A DNA stretch of 64,000 nucleotides from Corallococcus sp. EGB (GTDB lineage: Bacteria > Myxococcota > Myxococcia > Myxococcales > Myxococcaceae): positions 4,836,001-4,900,000 of the forward strand of contig NZ_CP079946.1 in assembly GCF_019968905.1 (NCBI RefSeq), written 5' to 3'. Shown one piece after another: positions 34,342-42,721 of this stretch. A program made the translations under genes and the position numbers. Below the pieces are notes generated by a model. It was not told the origin of the DNA and searched no databases. It was given only the letters and a program-made list of their open reading frames with translations. Within the stretch, counting starts at the first letter, position 1. Each line of letters starts with the position of its first letter.

Positions 34342-37300
34342 GCATCACCGACGTCTGCATCAAGAAGCCCGTCTTCGCCTGGATGATCATGGCGGCGACC
34401 ATCATCTTCGGACTGGTGGCGGCCCAGCGCATCGGCATCAGCCAGTTCCCGGATGTGGACTTCCCCACCATCAACATCTCCGTGTCGTGGGAGGGCGCCA
34501 ACCCGGAGGCGGTGGAGTCGGACGTCGTCGAGTTCATCGAAGAGGCCGTCACGCAGGTGGAGGGCGTCAAGAGCATCACGTCCTCGGCGCGCCAGGGCAG
34601 CGCCAACATCACGGTGGAGCTGGACCTGTCGCGCAACGTGGACCTGGCGCTCCAGGACGTGCAGACCAAGGTGAGCCAGGCGCAGCGCCGGCTGCCGTTG
34701 GACATCGACCCGCCCGTCGTCTCCAAGTCCAACCCGGAGGACCAGCCCATCATGTGGCTGGGCGTGGCCGGGCCGTTCTCCCAGCAGGTGGTGAGCGACT
34801 TCGCCCGCTACCGCGTGAAGGAGCGCCTGCAGACGGTGCCGGGCGTGGGCGAGGTCATCCTCGGCGGCCTGCTGGAGCGCAACGTGCGCATCTGGGTGGA
34901 CGCGCAGAAGCTGGATGCGCACGCGCTCACCGTCACGGACGTCATCGCCGCGCTCCAGCGCGAGCACGTGGAGCTGCCCGCCGGCCGCATCGAGACGCAA
35001 GGCCGCGAGGTCAACGTGCGCTTCATGGGCGAGGCGCTGGACCTGGAGACGCTGCAGAACGTGGTGGTGCGCGAGGAGAGCGGCCGGCCGGTGTACCTGC
35101 GCGACGTGGCCATCGTGGAGGACGGCTTCGAGGACGAGCGGCGCCTGGCACGCGTGAATGGCGAGCCCGCCCAGGCCATGGGCATCAAGAAGCAGCGCGG
35201 CGCCAACGCGGTGGCCGTGGCCCAGGCGGTGCGCGAGCAGCTCGCGGAGCTCCAGAAGGAGCTGCCGGAGGGCATGAGCGCGAGCATCAACTTCGACTCG
35301 ACGCAGTTCATCGAGGAGAGCGTGCACGAGATCGAGTTCGAGCTGCTGCTCGCGTGCATCCTCACCGCGTTCGTGTGCTGGGTGTTCCTGGGGTCGCTGT
35401 CCAGCACGCTCAACGTGGTGCTCGCCATTCCCATGTCGCTGTTGGGGACGGTGGCGGTCATCTACTTCCTGGGCTTCACGCTCAACACCTTCACGCTGCT
35501 GGGGTTGGCCCTGGCCGTGGGCATCGTGGTGGATGACGCCATCATGGTGCTGGAGAACATCTTCCGGCACGCGGAGGAGGGGAAGGACCGGGTGCGCGCG
35601 GCGCGCGAGGGCACCGCGGAGATCACCTTCGCGGCCCTGGCGGCGACGCTGGCGGTGGTGGCCATCTTCCTGCCCGTCGTGTTCATGAAGGGCATCATCG
35701 GCCGGTTCTTCCTCCAGTTCGGCGTCACGCTGTGCGTGGCGGTGCTGCTGTCCTACGTGGAGGCCATCACCCTGGCGCCCGCGCGGTGCGCGCAGTTGCT
35801 CAAGACGTCACGCGAGCACCGCAGCCGCATTGGCGTGGTGGTGGACAAGGCCTTCTCCAAGCTGGAGGCGCTGTACGCGCGGGCGCTGGGTTGGGGGCTG
35901 GTGCGGCCCTGGCGCGTGCTGCTGGTCGCGGTGGCCATGCTCATCTTGAGCGCGTTCGCGTTCAAGGCGCTGCCCGGTGAGTTCGTCCCGTCGCAGGATC
36001 AGGGGCGCATGTCCGTGCGCCTGCAGACGGCGGTGGGCAGCAGCCTGGAGGAGACCAACCGCCTCTTCAAGCGCGCGGAGGAGTTCGTCGCCAGCCGTCC
36101 GGAGGTGACGCGCGTTTTCGTGGTGGTGGGCGGCGGCGGAAGCGGATCCGCCGTGAACTCCGGCAACATGAACCTGACGCTGGTGCCGGCGGATCAGCGC
36201 ATGCCGCAGGCGGAGTTCGCGCAGGTGCTGCGCAAGGAGCTGAACAGCTACCCGGGCCTGCGCGCGGTGGTGCAGGACCTGTCGCAGGCGGGCTTCACCG
36301 CGCAGCGCGGCTTCCCGGTGGAGTTCAGCGTGCGCGGGTCGGACTGGAACAAGCTGGTGGAGGCGAGCCAGTCCCTGCGCGAGCAGCTCCAGGCGTCCGG
36401 CAAGGTGGTGGACCTGGACACGGACTACCAGCTGGGCCAGCCGGAGCTGCGGATCACCCCGGACCGCGCTCGCGCGGCGGACCTGGGCGTGCCCATCCAG
36501 TCGGTGGCGTCCACGGTGAACGCGCTGGTGGGTGGCGTGCGCGTCGGCAAATACAGCAGCGGCGGGCGCCGCATCGACGTGCGCATGCGCCTGCTGGCCA
36601 GCCAGCGCTCGCGTCCGGAGGACCTGTCGCTCTTGAAGGTCCGCACGGCGAACAACTCGCTGGTGCCGCTGTCGTCGCTGGTGACGCAGGAGGAGCTGCC
36701 CGCGCTGCAGGCCATCACCCGGCGCGACCGGGAGCGCGCCATCAGCCTCTACGCCAACGTGGCGCCGGGGTCGAACCAGGAGGAGGCGCTGGCCACGGTG
36801 GAGTCCCTGGGCAAGGACCTGCCGGGCGGCATCCGCGTGGTCGCGGGCGGCGCGAGCGTGGCGTTCCGCGAGTCCATGAGCAGCCTCCTCTTCGCGCTCT
36901 TCCTGGGCATCGCCGTCGCGTACATGGTGCTGGGCGCGCAGTTCAATTCGTTCCTGCACCCGGTGACGGTGCTCACGATCCTGCCGCTGTCGGTGGCGGG
37001 CGCGTCGTTCGCGCTGCTGATCACAGGCAACACGCTGAACATCTTCAGCATGATCGGCCTGCTGCTCCTGATGGGCATCGTGAAGAAGAACTCCATCATC
37101 CTGGTGGACTACGCGCTCCAGCAGCGCGAGCAGGGCGCGGACGCGATGCAGGCCATGCTGCGCGCGGGGCCGGTGCGCCTGCGCCCCATCCTGATGACGT
37201 CCACCGCGACGATGATGTCCGCGGTGCCGGCGGCGCTGGCGCTGGGCGCGGGCAGCGAGACGCGCGCCCCCATGTCCATCGCGGTGCTGGGGGGCCTGTC

Positions 37301-37454
37301 CGTGTCCACCGTGCTCAGCCTGCTCGTGGTGCCCGCGTTCTACGTGGTCGCGGACCGAATCAAGTCGCGGCTGGGCAACCGGCTGCGCAAGGGCAAGGGC
37401 GGGGACGACTCGCGCGTCGTCCCCGACGAGCCCCGGCCGCTGCCGCACGGGTAG
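34338..37454 (+). CDS. RND efflux pump, HAE1/AcrB family
   Basis: 1038 residues, full length with 12 membrane segments and two large periplasmic loops. It starts MSITDVCIKKPVFAWMIMAA. The proton-relay Asp pair is present in GIVVDDAIMVLENI and the Lys in GIVKKNSIILVDYA. The hydrophobe/amphiphile (multidrug) group is more likely than the metal group, because the metal-pump motif is absent. Its ATG overlaps the fusion-protein stop (ATGA). No regulator is adjacent. Confidence 0.95.
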   Translation: MSITDVCIKKPVFAWMIMAATIIFGLVAAQRIGISQFPDVDFPTINISVSWEGANPEAVESDVVEFIEEAVTQVEGVKSITSSARQGSANITVELDLSRNVDLALQDVQTKVSQAQRRLPLDIDPPVVSKSNPEDQPIMWLGVAGPFSQQVVSDFARYRVKERLQTVPGVGEVILGGLLERNVRIWVDAQKLDAHALTVTDVIAALQREHVELPAGRIETQGREVNVRFMGEALDLETLQNVVVREESGRPVYLRDVAIVEDGFEDERRLARVNGEPAQAMGIKKQRGANAVAVAQAVREQLAELQKELPEGMSASINFDSTQFIEESVHEIEFELLLACILTAFVCWVFLGSLSSTLNVVLAIPMSLLGTVAVIYFLGFTLNTFTLLGLALAVGIVVDDAIMVLENIFRHAEEGKDRVRAAREGTAEITFAALAATLAVVAIFLPVVFMKGIIGRFFLQFGVTLCVAVLLSYVEAITLAPARCAQLLKTSREHRSRIGVVVDKAFSKLEALYARALGWGLVRPWRVLLVAVAMLILSAFAFKALPGEFVPSQDQGRMSVRLQTAVGSSLEETNRLFKRAEEFVASRPEVTRVFVVVGGGGSGSAVNSGNMNLTLVPADQRMPQAEFAQVLRKELNSYPGLRAVVQDLSQAGFTAQRGFPVEFSVRGSDWNKLVEASQSLREQLQASGKVVDLDTDYQLGQPELRITPDRARAADLGVPIQSVASTVNALVGGVRVGKYSSGGRRIDVRMRLLASQRSRPEDLSLLKVRTANNSLVPLSSLVTQEELPALQAITRRDRERAISLYANVAPGSNQEEALATVESLGKDLPGGIRVVAGGASVAFRESMSSLLFALFLGIAVAYMVLGAQFNSFLHPVTVLTILPLSVAGASFALLITGNTLNIFSMIGLLLLMGIVKKNSIILVDYALQQREQGADAMQAMLRAGPVRLRPILMTSTATMMSAVPAALALGAGSETRAPMSIAVLGGLSVSTVLSLLVVPAFYVVADRIKSRLGNRLRKGKGGDDSRVVPDEPRPLPHG

Positions 37455-37467
37455 CCGGAGCGGGCGC

Positions 37468-37500
37468 GGCCCCCGTCCGGGCGCTTCACGGACGGGGGCC
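37468..37500. terminator. Terminator hairpin of the efflux operon
   Basis: Perfect 11-bp stem GGCCCCCGTCC / GGACGGGGGCC with an 11-nt loop, 14 bp after the pump stop codon and overlapping the end of the convergent AI-2E gene. It may serve both directions. No T tract. Confidence 0.6.
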
Positions 37501-38532
37501 CTGCTTGCCCAGCCTCCGCTCGATGTAGAGGTAACCCACGGCGATCTTCGCGCAGACGATGAGCGGCGTGGCCACCACCGCGCCCATCAGCCCGAACAGC
37601 GCCGCGAGCACGGCCTGTCCCAGCAACAGCATGGCCGGGCGCACCTCCACCGCGCGCTTCATGACCACCGGCTGGACCAGGTAGCCCTCCACCACGTGGA
37701 TGCCCAGGTAGACGGCGCCGGCCAGCAGGAAGTGCCGGGGCGACTGCGCCAGCCCCACCAGGAGCCCGGGGATGGCGCTGGCGATGGCGCCCACGTAGGG
37801 CACGAACGTCGCCAGGAAGGTGAGCGCCGCCAGCACCGGCCAGCCTTCGATGCCCGCGAGCCCCAACCCCAGCGCCGTGAGGCCGCCCATCACCAGCATG
37901 GACACGAGGATGCCGGCCACCCAGTGGCGCAGCCCCTGCCCCAGGCGCCTCGCGAGTTCATCGTAGACGGCCTCCTTCTCCCGGGGCACCAGCGTGCGCA
38001 GCGCTTCCCGGTAGCTGTCTGACTGGTGGACCAGGAAGGCCGCCAGTACCACCATCAGCAGCACCGCCGTGAGCGCGGACACCGTCGTCACCGCGGCGGG
38101 TACCAGCTTGCCCAACACGGACTGGACCTCCTGTCCCGACTGCGGTCCGGGCGCCAGCGGCGCGAGGGACGCCGAGCGCCGCGCGTGCTCGAACCACTCC
38201 CGGGCGCGCTCGAAGGCCTGTGCGGCCCGGGGCCCCAGCGCCTGCGCCTGCTGCACCGCGGCGGGCGCGGCGAAGACGACCGCGATCGTCAGCCCTCCCA
38301 GGAGCACCACGAGGACCACGAGCACCGCCAGCCCCCGGGGGATGATCCGCGAGAGCCAGTCCACCGGGAAGCTGAACACCACCGCCACCAGCACCGCGAG
38401 GAAGCCCAGCAGCAGCACGTCCCGCGCGCGCCAGAGCGCGGCGAGCATGCAGAGGGCCCCGACGAGTTGGAGCCCCACCGCGACGGGATGTCCGAGCAGC
38501 GGCCAGCGGGGACGAGAGGAGTCGGTGCGCAT
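37486..38532 (-). CDS. AI-2E family (TqsA/PerM-like) permease
   Basis: 348 residues with about eight membrane segments. Family marks include VFSFPVDWLSRIIPRGLAVL near the N-terminus, SYREALRTLVPREKEAVYDE in the loop, GIEGWPVLAALTFLATFVPY (conserved FVPY-G), and HVVEGYLVQPVVMKRAVEVR near the C-terminus. The family includes the AI-2 exporter TqsA and Na+/H+ antiporters, so substrate cannot be assigned. Monocistronic. Confidence 0.88.
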   Translation of the reverse strand: MRTDSSRPRWPLLGHPVAVGLQLVGALCMLAALWRARDVLLLGFLAVLVAVVFSFPVDWLSRIIPRGLAVLVVLVVLLGGLTIAVVFAAPAAVQQAQALGPRAAQAFERAREWFEHARRSASLAPLAPGPQSGQEVQSVLGKLVPAAVTTVSALTAVLLMVVLAAFLVHQSDSYREALRTLVPREKEAVYDELARRLGQGLRHWVAGILVSMLVMGGLTALGLGLAGIEGWPVLAALTFLATFVPYVGAIASAIPGLLVGLAQSPRHFLLAGAVYLGIHVVEGYLVQPVVMKRAVEVRPAMLLLGQAVLAALFGLMGAVVATPLIVCAKIAVGYLYIERRLGKQGPRP

Positions 38533-38852
38533 GGGCGTCAGGCCCCAGGCATCTCACCCGGCGACTTCCGGCGTCGAGCCTCCTCCCGGTAACCGCGCGG
38601 CCGGCGCCCGCGAGGCGACACTGCCCGGCCCGGGGCGTGCGGCGCACGACATCCACCCCGCGAAAAGGCGGGAACGTGGGGGGACCCAGCGCGTGGTGGA
38701 GGCGGGCGGGACGCGGGGCGGCCCGCCGGACGGGCGCTCATCACACCACGGGGCGTGGGGAGGCTGAAGCCTTTGCGGCAGGTGACCATCGTCCGGAGAT
38801 GGGCCCCGTAACGCGCGGCCCCCTTCCACGTAGCGCTCGGAGGGTGACGCTC

Positions 38853-40679
38853 ATGGCCCTGCGCATCGAGGACTATGCACTGATTGGGGACACCCAGACC
38901 GTGGGCCTGGTGGGGCGGGATGGGTCGCTGGACTGGCTGTGTCTTCCCCGGTTCGACTCGGGGGCGTGCTTCGCGGCGCTCCTCGGGACGCCGGAGCATG
39001 GGCGCTGGCTGATCGCGCCCAGGGCCGACGGGAGGACCGTCCAGACGCGCCGCCGCTACCGCGAGGGGACGCTCGTCCTGGAGACGACCTTCACCACACC
39101 CGAAGGCACCGTGCGCCTCGTCGACTGCATGCCGCCGCGCGGGCGCACGCCGGACGTGGTCCGCCTGGTGGAGGGCGTGGAGGGGCGGGTGCCCATGCGG
39201 ATGGAGCTCATCCTCCGCTTCGACTCCGGCTCCGTGGTGCCCTGGGTGCGCAAGCGGCCGGGAGGAGGCCTGACGGCCATCGCGGGTCCGGACGCGGTGA
39301 CGCTCGACACGCCCGTGAAGACGCACGGCGAGGGGCTCACCACCGTGGCGGACTTCACCGTCGCGAAGGGGGAGCGCGTCCCCTTCGTCCTGACGTGGTT
39401 CCCGTCGCACGAGGCGCCCCCGGCGAGGCTGGACGCCTCCGCCGAAGTGGAGAAGACCGCCGCGGGGTGGCGTGCGTGGTCGGGCCGCTGCACCTATCAA
39501 GGAGAATGGCGGGAGGCGGTGCTGACGTCGCTGACGGTGCTCAAGGCGCTGACGTACGCGCCCACGGGCGGCATCGTCGCGGCGGCGACGACGTCGCTGC
39601 CCGAGTGGCCCGGCGGCGTGCGCAACTGGGACTACCGCTACTGCTGGCTGCGCGACGCGACGTTCACGCTCCAGGCGCTCCTGCACGCCGGCTACCGGGA
39701 GGAGGCCGCGGCGTGGCGGGACTGGCTGCTGCGCTCGGTGGCGGGCGATCCGGCGAAGCTGCAGATCATGTACGGCGTCGCGGGGGAGCGGCGGCTGACG
39801 GAGTCCGAGGCGCACTGGCTGCCGGGCTACGAGGATTCATCCCCCGTGCGCCTGGGCAACGCCGCCGTCCATCAGTTGCAGCTCGACGTCCACGGCGAGG
39901 TGATGGACGTCCTCCACCAGACGCGCCGGGGCGGGCTGGCGCCGGAGGATGCCGCGTGGGCGATGCAGCGGGCGCTGCTGGGGTTCCTGGAGGGAAACTG
40001 GAAGCGCCCCGACAAGGGGCTCTGGGAGATGCGCGGGCCCCCGCAGCACTTCACGTTCTCCAAGGTCATGGCGTGGGTGGCCTTCGACCGGGCGCTCAAG
40101 GGACTTGCGTTCTTCGGCATGGAGGGACCGGTGGCGCGGTGGCGTCAGGTACGCGATCACATCCACGCGGAGGTGTGCGCCCAGGCGTGGGACGGCCACC
40201 GGCACACCTTCACCCAGGCCTACGGTTCGTCGAAGCTGGACGCGAGCCTGCTGCTGATGCCTCAGGTGGGCTTCCTGCCGGTGACGGATGCCCGCGTGCG
40301 AGGCACCGTGGCGGCCATCGAGCGTCACCTGATGCGCGACGGCTTCATGATGCGCTACGCGACGGACTCCGGGAGCGGGGATGGGCTGCCCGGGGGAGAG
40401 GGCGCTTTCCTGGCGTGCTCCTTCTGGCTGGCGGACTGCTACGTGTTGATGGGCCGCGACGCCGACGCGCGCGCCCTCTTCGAGCGGCTGCTCGCGGTGC
40501 GCAACGACGTGGGGCTGTTGTCCGAGGAGTATGATCCGGTGGGCAGGCGGCTGCTGGGCAACGTCCCCCAGGCCTTCTCCCACGTGGGGCTCATCAACAC
40601 GGCCCTGAACCTCACGCCCGGTCAGCCCACGCCCGCGCGCGAGCGTCCCAGCGACTCCGCCGGCCCGTCCCACCCATGA
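38853..40679 (+). CDS. Glycoside hydrolase family 15 (glucoamylase/trehalase-like)
   Basis: 608 residues. It starts ALRIEDYALIGDTQTVGLVG, typical of bacterial GH15 enzymes. The (alpha/alpha)6 barrel carries general acid Glu392 in GLWEMRG and the general base in LSEEYDP (Glu558/559). Other blocks are VRNWDYRYCWLRDATFTLQA and EGAFLACSFWLADCYVLMGR. It has no signal peptide, so it acts in the cytoplasm on alpha-glucans, maltodextrin or trehalose by inverting hydrolysis. ATG with GGAGG 9 nt upstream. The trehalase/glucoamylase distinction cannot be made here. Confidence 0.92.
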   Translation: MALRIEDYALIGDTQTVGLVGRDGSLDWLCLPRFDSGACFAALLGTPEHGRWLIAPRADGRTVQTRRRYREGTLVLETTFTTPEGTVRLVDCMPPRGRTPDVVRLVEGVEGRVPMRMELILRFDSGSVVPWVRKRPGGGLTAIAGPDAVTLDTPVKTHGEGLTTVADFTVAKGERVPFVLTWFPSHEAPPARLDASAEVEKTAAGWRAWSGRCTYQGEWREAVLTSLTVLKALTYAPTGGIVAAATTSLPEWPGGVRNWDYRYCWLRDATFTLQALLHAGYREEAAAWRDWLLRSVAGDPAKLQIMYGVAGERRLTESEAHWLPGYEDSSPVRLGNAAVHQLQLDVHGEVMDVLHQTRRGGLAPEDAAWAMQRALLGFLEGNWKRPDKGLWEMRGPPQHFTFSKVMAWVAFDRALKGLAFFGMEGPVARWRQVRDHIHAEVCAQAWDGHRHTFTQAYGSSKLDASLLLMPQVGFLPVTDARVRGTVAAIERHLMRDGFMMRYATDSGSGDGLPGGEGAFLACSFWLADCYVLMGRDADARALFERLLAVRNDVGLLSEEYDPVGRRLLGNVPQAFSHVGLINTALNLTPGQPTPARERPSDSAGPSHP

Positions 40680-40690
40680 TGGGACGGGCC
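40662..40690 (+). terminator. Terminator hairpin of the GH15 gene
   Basis: Perfect 11-bp stem GGCCCGTCCCA / TGGGACGGGCC; the 7-nt loop contains the GH15 stop codon. No T run follows. Confidence 0.55.
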
Positions 40691-40755
40691 TGCATCGAGG
40701 CGCGGGTCAGGTTCCCGGAGGCACCGCGTCCTTGCGCGCCACTCGGGAGGACGCC

Positions 40756-41274
40756 ATGGGAGACCCACGCAATCCACAGCGGGCGGACGAGCCCTGGAAC
40801 GCGGAACGCATGCGCATCGCGGAGGCGGAGCTGAGGGCCCTGGCCCCGCTCGTCACACTCTCCGGCGGTTGGGCCTGGCACTTCATGGCCCCGCCGCACG
40901 AAGAGCTGAAGATCGACCACGACCACAAGGACGTGGACCTCTTCGTCGCGCCGGAGCGCTTCGCGGAGCTGATCCCGCTGCTGAACTCCCGGGGCTACGC
41001 GCGCATCTGGACGCGCTTCGACGCGACGTCCACGAACTTCTACCGGTACGCGAAGTACCCGGAAGGGGCGAAGGTCATCCTGGATGTGTTCGTCCGGAAC
41101 GTGCCGTCCGTCCAGGTGGGGGACATGCGCGTGGTGGAGCCGGCCACGCTGCTGACGTTCTATGGCGACATCCACAGCACGGATGACTGCGTGTCCGTGC
41201 TCGCGGCGAGGAAGTTGCTGGCGCGGGGCATCAGTCCCATCGGACGCAAGGAGCTCGTCACCCGGCCCCGGTGA
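40756..41274 (+). CDS. Nucleotidyltransferase-fold protein (ANT(2'')/LinB-like outline)
   Basis: 172 residues. VTLSGGWAWHFMAPPHEELK followed by DHDHKDVDLFV resembles the GGWA..H..R.HxDIDL layout of small nucleotidyltransferases that modify aminoglycosides or lincosamides; DVDLFV would carry the metal-binding Asp pair. The following DATSTNFYRYAKYPEGAKVI and LDVFVRNVP fit the third Asp strand. Several members are not resistance enzymes, so activity is uncertain. GGGAGG lies 5 nt before the ATG. Monocistronic, after the GH15 terminator. Confidence 0.65.
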   Translation: MGDPRNPQRADEPWNAERMRIAEAELRALAPLVTLSGGWAWHFMAPPHEELKIDHDHKDVDLFVAPERFAELIPLLNSRGYARIWTRFDATSTNFYRYAKYPEGAKVILDVFVRNVPSVQVGDMRVVEPATLLTFYGDIHSTDDCVSVLAARKLLARGISPIGRKELVTRPR

Positions 41275-41423
41275 CGGACACCTGGCGTGCGCCGGGGAGT
41301 CGCAGCGGTGGGCCGGCCGGCCGCGCGCCTTCATGGCCCGCGGACGATGCAGGCGCCCTGGCGCGTGCGCAGCGTCTTTCCGGACACGGGCCCTTCGGGG
41401 CCCCGCACCTTCGGAGACACGCC

Positions 41424-41882
41424 ATGGCCTCACCTGTTCCTCCCGACACCCACGCCGTGCCCGTCAAGGAGCGCGACGAGTCACTCGAGCTCCAGCCGTT
41501 CCTGGACGAGATCCAGGGCGACGCTGTCATGCACAGCCAGGGCCTGGAGGCCCGAGAGGCCGCCAGCGCGGTGTTCTGCTCGCTCGCCCGGCGGCTGTCG
41601 GACGGCGAGGACGTGAAGCTCTTCCGCTCTTTGACCGGCGGCATCGGTGCCATCCTGGGCGCCTGCTCGGTGCACCGGGGCCCGTCGCGCGCGAAGCGCA
41701 TTGGCCGCGATGAGTTCATCACCGACGTGGCGGATCACCTGAACATCAAGCCGGATCAGGCGTTCCGCGTCATCACCGCGGTGTTCACCGCCGTGCGGGA
41801 CCGCATCCCCGAGGACGAAGTCGCGGCCGTGGCGTCGCAGCTGCCCGCCGACCTGGGCGACCTCTTCCGCAGACCTGTCTGA
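41424..41882 (+). CDS. DUF2267 domain protein (paralogue)
   Basis: 152 residues, soluble. The blocks AASAVFCSLARRLSDGEDVK and VITAVFTAVRDRIPEDEVAA with SQLPADLGDLFRRP align with the DUF2267 protein at 24585-25094, especially at the C-terminus. ATG with GGAG 7 nt upstream. Function unknown. The 150 bp upstream show no gene. It is convergent with the SDR gene, 14 bp apart. Confidence 0.8.
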   Translation: MASPVPPDTHAVPVKERDESLELQPFLDEIQGDAVMHSQGLEAREAASAVFCSLARRLSDGEDVKLFRSLTGGIGAILGACSVHRGPSRAKRIGRDEFITDVADHLNIKPDQAFRVITAVFTAVRDRIPEDEVAAVASQLPADLGDLFRRPV

Positions 41883-41896
41883 CCGCCGGACACGTT

Positions 41897-42721
41897 TCAC
41901 GCGCCGCGGAGGCGTGAGGCGAGCAGCTTCCAGTACGTCACGGGAAAGAGCCGGGCGAGCATCGCCAGCGCCACGGCGTCCTTGCCCACGAGGATGCGCG
42001 ACTCGCGGTTCTCCACGCCGCGCACGATGATCGCTCCCGCGGCCTCCGCGGGGAGCCGCAGCATCTTCTGGAACGACCTGCGGCGGCGGGAGACCTCCTC
42101 CGCGGTCGCGCCGGTGGGGACCCGGGCGCTCGCGGCGATGGACGTCGCGACGCCGCCCGGGTGCACCACGGTGACGCCCACGTTGGTGCCCTCCAGCTCA
42201 TGGCGCAGCCCCTCGGAGAAGCCGCGGACGGCGAACTTGCTGGCCGCGTAGGCCACCTGTCCCGGAGGCGCCACCAGCCCGAAGACGCTGGAGAGGTTCA
42301 CCAGCCGCGCGTCATCGCTCTTGCGCAGCAGGGGAAGGAAGGCGCGGCTCAGGCGCACCACGCCCCAGAAGTTGATGTTGAACAGCCACTCGAAGTCCTC
42401 GGCGCTCACCTGTTCGAAGGTGCCACCGAGCGCGACGCCGGCATTGTTGAAGAGCAGGTCGACCCCGGGATGCTCCGCCATCACCTGCGCGGGAAAGTCC
42501 TCCACCGCCGCCTTGTCGGACACGTCGAGCCGGTGCTGGCTGATGCGCACCTCCGGCGTGCGCGCCAGGTCCGCCGTCTCAGCGAGCCCGGCCTCGTTCA
42601 CGTCCGCCAGCGCGACGTGACAGCCCTTGCGCGCCAGGCAGACCGCGATGGCGCGGCCGATGCCGCTCGCCGCGCCCGTGACGACCGCGGTCCTGCCCTG
42701 AAGCCGCATGCGCTCAGCCAC
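41897..42721 (-). CDS. Short-chain dehydrogenase/reductase
   Basis: 274 residues. Cofactor motif TGAASGIGRA, LFNNAGVALGG (NNAG), catalytic Ser in VNLSSVFGLV and YxxxK in YAASKFA. The C-terminal part (FSEGLRHELEGTNVGVTVVH, PGGVATSI) is of the classical SDR type that often acts on ketones and alcohols. It starts at GTG with GGAGG 6 nt upstream and overlaps the end of the upstream flavin monooxygenase by 8 bp, so they form an operon and probably act on the same ketone/alcohol/ester route. Confidence 0.9.
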   Translation of the reverse strand: MAERMRLQGRTAVVTGAASGIGRAIAVCLARKGCHVALADVNEAGLAETADLARTPEVRISQHRLDVSDKAAVEDFPAQVMAEHPGVDLLFNNAGVALGGTFEQVSAEDFEWLFNINFWGVVRLSRAFLPLLRKSDDARLVNLSSVFGLVAPPGQVAYAASKFAVRGFSEGLRHELEGTNVGVTVVHPGGVATSIAASARVPTGATAEEVSRRRRSFQKMLRLPAEAAGAIIVRGVENRESRILVGKDAVALAMLARLFPVTYWKLLASRLRGA

